Positions 44,168 to 51,593 of a stretch of 64,000 nt of DNA are shown here, in pieces; positions within the stretch are counted from its first letter, which is position 1, and every line of letters starts with the position of its first letter. The position numbers and the translations under genes are program-made. The notes under the pieces were generated by a model, which saw only the letters and a program-made list of their open reading frames with translations, ran no database searches and was not told the origin of the DNA. This stretch comes from Microbulbifer taiwanensis (GTDB lineage: Bacteria; Pseudomonadota; Gammaproteobacteria; Pseudomonadales; Cellvibrionaceae): positions 62,001-126,000 of the forward strand of contig NZ_JACZFR010000037.1 of assembly GCF_014904815.1 (NCBI RefSeq), given 5' to 3'.

Positions 44168-45223
44168 ATGCCCATCGAACTGCCCAACCTCGATGATATC
44201 GACTACGAGGAACTGGTCTCGGGCGCCATTGCCGCGCTGCCCGGTTACGGCTCTGACTGGACCGACTACAACCCGTCCGACCCCGGTATCACCCTGCTGG
44301 AAATGCTGGCCTGGCTCACGGAAATGCTGGTGTACCGCACCAACCGCATACAGCCCCGCACCTACAAGGCGTTTCTGCAGCTGTTGATGGGTTACGGCGA
44401 GTCGGCGTTGCGCGGCGGTACTGCGGACTTGGTGGCCGGCGATCTGCAGGAAACTCTGGATCAGCGCTTCGACGCCGAGCCGGCGCAGGCGATGCGCGAC
44501 GTGCTGCTGGCGCTGCGCCGGCGCTACCGCGCCGTCACCGCCGCCGATTACGAACAACTGGCATTGACGACTTTCCCCGCGATGCAGCAGGCCGGGCAGG
44601 GTGCCGCGAGCAGCCAGATAGAGCGCTTGGCCTGCCTGCCCGAAGTGGACGTGACCGACACAAGCGCGGGACTGCCGGCCGACTCGCCGGGCGCCATCAG
44701 CCTGGTGGTGCTGCCGGTCCGGTCCGACGGCGATCCTTCGCCCTGGCTGCAGCCATCGGGTGAACTGGTGGCGGCGCTGGGGGACTTTTTCGAGAACCGC
44801 AGGCTGGCCACGACGCGCGTCTGCATCGCCGGCCCGCGTTATGTCGGGCTGGATGCCGCAGCCACGCTCTACATCGACGGAGACGCCCGCCCGCGGGAAG
44901 TGCTACTCGAAGCGCGGCGTGCGCTGTTCGAGTACCTGCACCCGGTGCGCGGCGGAGCGGACGGCACTGGTTGGCCCTTCGGTCGTACCGTGTACAGCTC
45001 CGAGTTGACGGCGCGGCTCGCCACTCTCGCGGGTATTTCTCATGTGGAGGAGGTCAGCGTCGCGAACGGCGGTGCCGGCGGCGAATCGGTGTCACTCGAC
45101 GGGGACCAGCTTCCACAGCTGCGGCGGGACGCCATAGACCTGACGGTGATGGTACTGAGCGGTTCGGTGGGCCAGGACGGCAGTGAGTGGGTGCGCTGGA
45201 ACCCGGAGGTAACGGCCGGATGA
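44168..45223 (+). CDS. Baseplate J-like protein (Afp12/Pvc12-like)
   Basis: The 351-residue protein opens IELPNLDDIDYEELVSGAIA and YGSDWTDYNPSDPGITLLEM, then LAWLTEMLVYRTNRI, the text of the "putative baseplate assembly" family found beside J proteins in eCIS. A J-like domain follows (YRAVTAADYEQLALTTF, VVLPVRSDGDPSPWLQPSGE, RYVGLDAAATLYIDGDARPR). It is the second wedge component. Starts 2 bases after the large protein and overlaps the next gene by 4 bases. Confidence 0.88.
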   Translation: MPIELPNLDDIDYEELVSGAIAALPGYGSDWTDYNPSDPGITLLEMLAWLTEMLVYRTNRIQPRTYKAFLQLLMGYGESALRGGTADLVAGDLQETLDQRFDAEPAQAMRDVLLALRRRYRAVTAADYEQLALTTFPAMQQAGQGAASSQIERLACLPEVDVTDTSAGLPADSPGAISLVVLPVRSDGDPSPWLQPSGELVAALGDFFENRRLATTRVCIAGPRYVGLDAAATLYIDGDARPREVLLEARRALFEYLHPVRGGADGTGWPFGRTVYSSELTARLATLAGISHVEEVSVANGGAGGESVSLDGDQLPQLRRDAIDLTVMVLSGSVGQDGSEWVRWNPEVTAG

Positions 45224-45990
45224 CGGACCATCGCAACGAAATCGAAGCAGTCAGCAGCTACCTGTCGTTTCTACCGGCGCCGCTGCAGGACGGGCACTTT
45301 ATCGGCCAGTTCCTGCGCGCATTTGAGGCCATTCTCTCCGGCGGTGTGGTAACCGCTTTCGGCGAGATGGGTGGGGCCGCTGATCAACCGGAGTGGCAGC
45401 AGGGCTTGGGTGAAACCCTGGACCGGATCACCCACTACTTCCAGCCACAGGAAACGCCCGCTGATTTTCTGCCCTGGCTGGCGCGCTGGGTCGCGGTGGA
45501 CCTGCGCCGGGATTGGTCGGAGCAGACGCGGCGCAATCTAGTGGCCTCCATCGTGCCCCTGTACATGCTGCGGGGAACGCGCAGGGGCATCGCGGAGGTG
45601 GTACGGCTGTGTGTCGGTGAGACGGCGGATGTTCGCGTCGATGACCGGGTTGTGGATCCCAGAACCGGCAAGCCGTATGCCTACTATTTTCGCGTCACCC
45701 TGGTTGTCGATACGCGGCAGACGCCGACCAGCTTACAACAGCTCTACCGCAAGGTAGAGGCTGCCATCGAACTACAGAAACCCGCCCACACCTACTACAG
45801 CCTGGTGCTGCGATACCCGTCCCTGGTGTTGCTGGATGAAGACCCGGACACACGCCCCAAAACCCGCGCGACCGAAGGGATCTACGTGGGCAGAAACACC
45901 ACGCTGGGCAACGCGGAGATGGGGCCGGACGGCGAGAAGCTTCCGCTGCAGCAGATATCTTCAACGCATCGAAACGGAAAGCCAAAATGA
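45220..45990 (+). CDS. Tail protein, P2 gpI-like domain
   Basis: The 256-residue protein has the tail_P2_I-type text: SSYLSFLPAPLQDGHFIGQF, TPADFLPWLARWVAVDLRRD, SIVPLYMLRGTRRGIAEVVR and VNVLVDTR-like strands further on. In phage and eCIS it links the baseplate to fibres. The ATG at 45220 (ATGA overlap) is chosen over a GTG at 45187 that lies inside the previous gene. The C-terminal tail (ATEGIYVGRNTTLGNAEMG) may dock the fibre. Confidence 0.88.
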   Translation: MTDHRNEIEAVSSYLSFLPAPLQDGHFIGQFLRAFEAILSGGVVTAFGEMGGAADQPEWQQGLGETLDRITHYFQPQETPADFLPWLARWVAVDLRRDWSEQTRRNLVASIVPLYMLRGTRRGIAEVVRLCVGETADVRVDDRVVDPRTGKPYAYYFRVTLVVDTRQTPTSLQQLYRKVEAAIELQKPAHTYYSLVLRYPSLVLLDEDPDTRPKTRATEGIYVGRNTTLGNAEMGPDGEKLPLQQISSTHRNGKPK

Positions 45991-48458
45991 GCAATGATTC
46001 CAAAGACAGTGACCTGACCGAGGTACGCCCTGAAAATGAGACATCCCAAGCATTCCTTAACGCATCGAAAAGGAATGCCAACGACAAGGGCCCTGCCGAC
46101 ACGCGTCCGGATTATGTGACGTCCCGTTTGCGCTATTTCGATGGCGAATTCCTGTCGACCCAGGACTTTATCGACGAACAGAACTACCACGTGGACCGCC
46201 AGGTACGCCACGAAGCCAACTTGCATGCACCCGGTGTTCTCGAAGGGCTCGATGTAACGCAAGCGGGCGACACGTCGGTGAGTATCAGCCCCGGCAGCGC
46301 ACTGGATGCCAGCGGCAACCAGGTACTGCTCAGCGATGAGGATGGGAATGGGACGCCTATTGAGGGTTACACGGTTGAGCTGCCAGAGAACGCCAGCGAC
46401 GGCGACTATATCGTCGACCTTCTCTTTATTGAGACAGCGACTGATCCCCAGTCCGGCAGTGAAGGTGATACCCGCTTTACCCAGGACCCGAAGGCGGTGA
46501 ATGGCCAGGGTGAAACGATGCTCGCCATCGGGGCATCCCTGCGCGAAGGTGCAGTGCCGTTGGCAAGGGTGCGCGTGGCCGGCGGTGTGATCGACGCAAT
46601 CGACACAGACTCTTTCTCCACCGGGGTCCGGACCCAGAAATATGCCGGCCTGCGCCTGCCGGGAAAGAGCGGCGATGCGGGCACGCTTCGCTTTGAGAAT
46701 ATCAACGAAAATCCTGAGGGTTACTATCCGGGAGATGCCGGTTATCCGGAAGCGGACTACCGGATAACCCTCGACCAAAAACTCTTTCTCAAGCAGCCGT
46801 CTACAGGAGAAGAGACCAATATCGAGATCGAAAAGGGGGCGCTTATCTTTCTCGACAGCCCGGGCGATATCTGGGCGCACGATTACGGCCAGCGCATCCT
46901 GCTGCAAAATAATGGTGTCGAGCTGTTGGCGAAGGATAAGATCACCCTGACCACCAACAACACCGGCGACCCGCAATCCGGCAGTGACGATCAGGAAAGC
47001 GCGATCCATGCGCTGGTGGCGCATGCCAGCGGCAATGTGGGAATCGGTATCGGCGACGACGAGCCGGCCGCACGACTGGAGATCAAGGGCGACGGCGAAA
47101 GCGCCGCCCTGCAGGTTACAGCCTCGGACGGCAGCGCACTGCTTACGGCGGGAGACGGCGGAGCAGATATATCAGTTCTGGTGAACGCGCAGGGTGGAAT
47201 CTCGGTATCGAATACACAAATCGACACCGGCGGCCAGCTCGCGATCGGGAAGTCTTCGGGAGCGCCATCAAACCCCCTGGAAGTCTACGACGAAAACGAC
47301 AATCAGCTACTGGCAGTTTCAGGAGGTAACGGACTTCAAGTCTACGGCACGGCAACTGTGTCGGATATATTAACCGCAAGTGGCGGGTTCACCGTGACTG
47401 GCACCGCAACCGTGTCAGATACATTGACCGCAAGTGGCGGGCTCGCAGTAACTGGTACTGCAACGGTATCGGATACATTAACGGTAAATGGAGAAGTCGC
47501 CGTTGCCGGTGTCGCAACCGCATCCGAATACAGCTTCCCGGCCAGCGCTACGCCGAATGATGTCCCCCCGGTAATTACCGCTCGCCGGGTGCCAGCCGGA
47601 CAGGGAAATAACAACGATGTAGAGCGATCCGAGTTGATTCTCTTCGCCAGCAATGACACCAATACCAGCAATGGCCCGGATGCCATCACCCTACGCGCAC
47701 CGGCCCTGCGATTACAGACCTACGATGATGCCCATGTTTCGGATATCGATAATGATGCCGGATGCAACGATCGTTTGTATATCAGCCCGAACGGTAAGGT
47801 GGTTATCGGAAAGGAGTATTTTCCAGAGAATGGAAGCCATTGGCTGGAGGTCTGGGATCCAAGCCAGTCTGATAACGCACTGCTCGTTGTAGGGGCGGAC
47901 TTGATACGTGCATTTTCAAACACGGTGGTGACTTCTGACGGAAAAATGTCGATTGGCAATGGCTATAACTCGGGTACTCTGAGTAATCCGCTGGAAGTGT
48001 GGGGCGGGGATGAAAACAACAATACCAAGCTGATCTCTGTCAGAGACACCGAGGTAAACATCAATTCTGCAATTCCATTGAACGCACAGGGAGGGATCAA
48101 TCTTACGGGTGAATCGAGCTTGCTCGGGGCCTGGGGGCAAGGGTCGTACATAGTTGGAAATAACTATCAGGCCAATAGTGATGGCTTTATTGTTGTCTAT
48201 CTGGTGGCCTCTGGTAAAGAGCAGTTGAGTGCCGTAGGTGAAGCTGGGGTAGATAGCAATAATCTGGAAACACGGGGGGTGGCCTCAGTGCATCGGGATA
48301 CAGGGGGTTCAAATACCGTTGCGGTCGATAAAAACTCTTTCATGATGCCGGTTAGGAAAAGTGAGTATTGGAAAGTGTCGACGAGCCAAGACGGTGACGC
48401 GAGCGGTAATCCGGGTAGCGCGGCAGTAACAGTAAAATGGATCCCTTTCGGGAATTGA
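45987..48458 (+). CDS. Tail fibre protein (receptor-binding)
   Basis: The 823-residue protein begins with a baseplate-binding region (LRYFDGEFLSTQDFIDEQNY, HVDRQVRHEANLHAPGVLEG) known from eCIS fibres and contacts the P2-I protein. The middle is beta-helical and includes a perfect-frame 18-residue repeat (GTATVSDTLTASGG) three times at about residues 454-507. The last 100 residues (YQANSDGFIVVYLVASGKEQ, HRDTGGSNTVAVDKNS, MPVRKSEYWKVSTS) form a tip domain, which is also present as a free-standing gene at 48748. It should choose target cells. Overlaps the previous stop by 4 bases. Confidence 0.87.
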   Translation: MSNDSKDSDLTEVRPENETSQAFLNASKRNANDKGPADTRPDYVTSRLRYFDGEFLSTQDFIDEQNYHVDRQVRHEANLHAPGVLEGLDVTQAGDTSVSISPGSALDASGNQVLLSDEDGNGTPIEGYTVELPENASDGDYIVDLLFIETATDPQSGSEGDTRFTQDPKAVNGQGETMLAIGASLREGAVPLARVRVAGGVIDAIDTDSFSTGVRTQKYAGLRLPGKSGDAGTLRFENINENPEGYYPGDAGYPEADYRITLDQKLFLKQPSTGEETNIEIEKGALIFLDSPGDIWAHDYGQRILLQNNGVELLAKDKITLTTNNTGDPQSGSDDQESAIHALVAHASGNVGIGIGDDEPAARLEIKGDGESAALQVTASDGSALLTAGDGGADISVLVNAQGGISVSNTQIDTGGQLAIGKSSGAPSNPLEVYDENDNQLLAVSGGNGLQVYGTATVSDILTASGGFTVTGTATVSDTLTASGGLAVTGTATVSDTLTVNGEVAVAGVATASEYSFPASATPNDVPPVITARRVPAGQGNNNDVERSELILFASNDTNTSNGPDAITLRAPALRLQTYDDAHVSDIDNDAGCNDRLYISPNGKVVIGKEYFPENGSHWLEVWDPSQSDNALLVVGADLIRAFSNTVVTSDGKMSIGNGYNSGTLSNPLEVWGGDENNNTKLISVRDTEVNINSAIPLNAQGGINLTGESSLLGAWGQGSYIVGNNYQANSDGFIVVYLVASGKEQLSAVGEAGVDSNNLETRGVASVHRDTGGSNTVAVDKNSFMMPVRKSEYWKVSTSQDGDASGNPGSAAVTVKWIPFGN
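47346..47507 (+). repeat. Three 54-bp in-frame repeats in the fibre gene
   Basis: Each unit codes for 18 residues of the form GTATVSDxLTASGGxxVT. Units 1 and 2 are nearly the same and unit 3 is more diverged. They probably extend the fibre shaft and can change in number by recombination. Confidence 0.85.
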
Positions 48459-48640
48459 CTGTGGTTCAAGGTTGGATGTGTTTGCTGCTCAGTAATTCCA
48501 GCTTGATTCTATGTGTAGAAACTCAGGTTTCCTTGTGTCCGGAATTATTAATCCGGAATCCGGGTTGGTTAATGGGCCATTGCGACACAGGGATGTGCCG
48601 GCAGATTAATAGAAGCTGATTCAATGGAAGTGTTTTTGCT

Positions 48641-48650
48641 TAAGGAGGTG
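48641..48650 (+). promoter_or_regulatory. Orphan perfect Shine-Dalgarno sequence
   Basis: TAAGGAGGTG is exactly complementary to the common 16S rRNA 3' end but no gene follows at the proper distance; a TTG at 48655 leads only to a 4-codon frame (MDSS). It lies about 100 bases before the fibre-tip gene. Confidence 0.5.
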
Positions 48651-48747
48651 TAAATTGGATTCATCCTGAATTGTGGTCTTGGTGTGGTAGGAATTGTATT
48701 TTCCGAAACGATATTTAGCGTATAAAAAATACTTTATGGAGAGCATG

Positions 48748-49092
48748 ATGGAAAATGTCTGTGAACAACAAAATGAATTGCTTTTATGTGGAACTGTATA
48801 CCAGGCAGATACCGATGGGTTCGTTGTTGTGCGGCTTCAGGCCAGTGGTAAAGAGCAATTGAATGCAAATGGGGCCGCGGGAAGTAGCAGCGACAGCTTG
48901 CAAAGCCGGGCCTCTGCATCGGTTCATCGAGATACAGCCGGTAGCAATACGGTCGCGGTAGATGAAAACTCGTTCACGATGCCGGTGAGGACGGGGGAGT
49001 ACTGGAGGGTGTCCACATCGCAGGATTGTGACGCGAGTGGAAATCCAGGGCAAGCAGCAGTTTCTGTTTCCTGGATGCCATTTGGCCGTTGA
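48748..49092 (+). CDS. Free-standing fibre-tip-like protein
   Basis: The 114-residue protein repeats the C-terminal domain of the fibre: YQADTDGFVVVRLQASGKEQ, HRDTAGSNTVAVDENS, MPVRTGEYWRVSTS and a final WMPFGR. Around sixty percent of positions look the same as in the fibre tip. It has no signal peptide or membrane segment. It might be an alternate receptor-binding cap, a decoy or a stored variant for recombination. Start choice is uncertain: 48736, 48745 and 48748 are in frame; 48748 is 6 bases after GGAG. Confidence 0.75.
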   Translation: MENVCEQQNELLLCGTVYQADTDGFVVVRLQASGKEQLNANGAAGSSSDSLQSRASASVHRDTAGSNTVAVDENSFTMPVRTGEYWRVSTSQDCDASGNPGQAAVSVSWMPFGR

Positions 49093-49117
49093 TTCATAAC
49101 TCGAATTGGAGGAAAGC

Positions 49118-49363
49118 ATGGAAAGCTGTCTGGAACAGCGTTTGGTGTCGCTGAGATTGGAACAAGAAAAGGGTCGGCAGACCCTTGCCGAACTCGACAA
49201 CAAGCGTGCACGCCTTACCGAAACCCTGTTGCGTATCGAAGGCGCTCTAGCAGTATTGCAGGAACTGCGCGCCGGTGATTCGGTCGGGCCGGGAGATGAG
49301 CCAGGCAGCAATCCCAATACACACCGGGAAGTCCTTCCAGCAGGCGCCGGCGTGAGTGTGTAG
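49118..49363 (+). CDS. Small coiled-coil eCIS protein
   Basis: The 81-residue protein is a helix (LEQRLVSLRLEQEKGRQTLA, LDNKRARLTETLLRIEGALA) likely to form a coiled coil, then a short Pro/Gly tail. Similar short coiled-coil proteins occur before the ATPase gene in eCIS loci, where their function is unknown. GGAGGAAAGC before the ATG at 49118 supports this start. The next gene starts 4 bases after its stop. Confidence 0.7.
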   Translation: MESCLEQRLVSLRLEQEKGRQTLAELDNKRARLTETLLRIEGALAVLQELRAGDSVGPGDEPGSNPNTHREVLPAGAGVSV

Positions 49364-49367
49364 CGTT

Positions 49368-51593
49368 ATGACTGTTGAATCGATTGCCGATACGCAGTTC
49401 GACTCGTCGGAAGCGCATTTGTTTGCCGAGCTATGGCGGGTGGAGCAGCTGGTGCGCGCCGCGGTGGCCGCGCGCGAGGTCGAGATGGCGCCGGACATAG
49501 AGCGCATGCGGATTCTGCGTGCGCGCGGGGCGGCGACGCTTTCCGGTGGCGTTGTCGATACACTGCTCGCCGACAGTTTGCTGTGGCGCGAGGATCCGCC
49601 GGAGCTGCAGGAAATGCGCGAACAGGTGGAGAAGCTGCGGCGGGAAAATGCGGGCTCGGCGCGGGCGGGGGAGGTGGTGGGTATCCGCCTGCGGCTGGCA
49701 GAGTTGACGCGCTTCTGTGAGCTCACCGCCCAAGATGTCGATCTCCTATTGCTGTCGCTGCTGCCCACCATCGACCGCCGTTTTATCGATCTGCTCGGCT
49801 ACCTGGAGCCCCACTATCGCGGCGCCTGGCTGACGCTGGATCTGGCCGAGCGGCTGCTGGAGCCGAATGATGTAGAGCGCGGACAGCTGCGGCGGCGGCT
49901 GGCAGCGCAGGCGCCGCTGCGGCGCCACCATCTGCTGCGCGTATACAGCGGTCGCGCCGGTGAGCGCTGTCCGGCACCGCGACTGCAGTTGCAACCGGAC
50001 CCGCGTGTGGTCGCCTTCCTGCTCGGGGAGGATACGCCGGACGAACGCATCGTGCCTTTTGTGCGGCTGTCGAACGCGGCGCGCGATCCGGGCGACCTGT
50101 TCTTTCCGACAGAGCGCTTTGCCGCGCTGCGCAATTTCCTGTGTACACAGCAGGCGCAGGGCCCGGGTGCCATCGTGCACCTGACCGGGCCGGCCGGAGT
50201 GGGCAAGGAGACGCTGGCGACGACCCTGGTGGCGCAACTGGGGCGGCCGCTGCTGGTGGTGGAGCGCGGCCTGCTGGCGCAGGCGGAGCCGGCACTGCCG
50301 TTGATCATTCTGCGCGAGGCAATGATGCAGCGCGCCACCCTCTACTGGGAGGGGCTGGACGACTGGCTGGACGGACGCAATCCGGCGCTGCAGCAGGCGG
50401 TGCAGAGTGCCTTGTCCTGCGGCGGCCAGTGGCTGTTTTCGGCCGGCCGCGACGACTGGCAGCATCACTGCTCCGTCGGATGTCGGTCCATCGTCGAGAT
50501 CGCCATGTCACTGCCGCGCGCTGGGCAACTGGCGCAGTGCTGGCGCGAGGCAGTGGCGCCGCTCAAGCCGATCGACCCGGACCTGGACCTGGAATCCTTC
50601 ACTGCAACGGTGCGGCTGGCGCCGGGCACCATCGCGGCGGCGGGGCCGGCGGCAGCCGCGATGTCGAAGCTGCACGAGCCCGGAGAGGCGTTCGTCTCGC
50701 GGCGTATGCTGCTGGCGGCGGCGCGCCAGCTGCACAGCGGCGGCTTGTCCGCACTGGCTAAACGGGTCCAGGCGAAACCTGGCTGGGACGACCTGGTACT
50801 GCCAGAGGCGCGCAAGGAAACCCTGCGGGATCTCGGCCACCACGTGCGCTACCGGCACAAGGTGATGGCGCAGTGGGGCTTCGAGCAGAAATTAATGCTG
50901 GGCCGCGGGGTCAGCGCGCTCTTTTCCGGGCCGCCCGGCACCGGCAAGACCATGGCGGCCGCGGTCCTGGCCGCGGAACTGGGGCTCGATCTCTACCAGG
51001 TCGACCTGTCGCAGGTGGTCAGCAAGTATATCGGCGAGACAGAGAAACACCTGGGGCGCCTGTTCGATGATGCCGAAGCCAACAGCGCCATCCTGTTTTT
51101 CGATGAAGCCGACGCCCTGTTCGGCAAGCGCACCGAGGTCAGTGATTCCCACGACCGTTACGCCAACCTGGAAACCAGCTATCTGCTGCAGCGCATCGAC
51201 GAGTACGAAGGGCTGGTGATCCTGGCCACCAACCTGCCCAAGAATATGGACGAGGCCTTTGCCAGACGCCTGCGCTTTATCGTGCCCTTCGCCTTGCCCG
51301 ACCGAACCCAGCGCCTGGCCATCTGGCAGCGCCTGCTGCCGCCGCAAACCCCGTGCGCGGGGGATATTGATCTGGAACTGTTGGCCGACGGCATCCAGTT
51401 GTCCGGCGGTTACCTGCGCAACATAGCCCTGTCCGCCGCTTATCTCGCCGCTGCCGAGGACACGGCCGTCGCCATGCGCCACCTGTCGGCGGCGACGCAA
51501 CGGGAGTATTCCAAGATAGGGCGGGTGTTTGATGCCGATGAAATGGATTCGATTTTCCGCGACCAGCGGGAGTCTACTTTAGGAGATGCGTGA
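49368..51593 (+). CDS. AAA+ ATPase of the eCIS (Afp15/Pvc15-like)
   Basis: The 741-residue protein has a main AAA+ module in the C-terminal third: Walker A SGPPGTGKTMAAAVL (about residues 520-533), Walker B AILFFDEADALFGKR (about 574-588), then LETSYLLQRIDEYEGLVILA, ATNLPKNMDEAFARRLR. A second P-loop-like site, LTGPAGVGKETL, lies near residue 271 in a degenerate upstream domain. Afp15/Pvc15 ATPases are needed for assembly or for cargo loading. It is followed directly by the last gene, with GTG overlapping its stop. Confidence 0.92.
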   Translation: MTVESIADTQFDSSEAHLFAELWRVEQLVRAAVAAREVEMAPDIERMRILRARGAATLSGGVVDTLLADSLLWREDPPELQEMREQVEKLRRENAGSARAGEVVGIRLRLAELTRFCELTAQDVDLLLLSLLPTIDRRFIDLLGYLEPHYRGAWLTLDLAERLLEPNDVERGQLRRRLAAQAPLRRHHLLRVYSGRAGERCPAPRLQLQPDPRVVAFLLGEDTPDERIVPFVRLSNAARDPGDLFFPTERFAALRNFLCTQQAQGPGAIVHLTGPAGVGKETLATTLVAQLGRPLLVVERGLLAQAEPALPLIILREAMMQRATLYWEGLDDWLDGRNPALQQAVQSALSCGGQWLFSAGRDDWQHHCSVGCRSIVEIAMSLPRAGQLAQCWREAVAPLKPIDPDLDLESFTATVRLAPGTIAAAGPAAAAMSKLHEPGEAFVSRRMLLAAARQLHSGGLSALAKRVQAKPGWDDLVLPEARKETLRDLGHHVRYRHKVMAQWGFEQKLMLGRGVSALFSGPPGTGKTMAAAVLAAELGLDLYQVDLSQVVSKYIGETEKHLGRLFDDAEANSAILFFDEADALFGKRTEVSDSHDRYANLETSYLLQRIDEYEGLVILATNLPKNMDEAFARRLRFIVPFALPDRTQRLAIWQRLLPPQTPCAGDIDLELLADGIQLSGGYLRNIALSAAYLAAAEDTAVAMRHLSAATQREYSKIGRVFDADEMDSIFRDQRESTLGDA

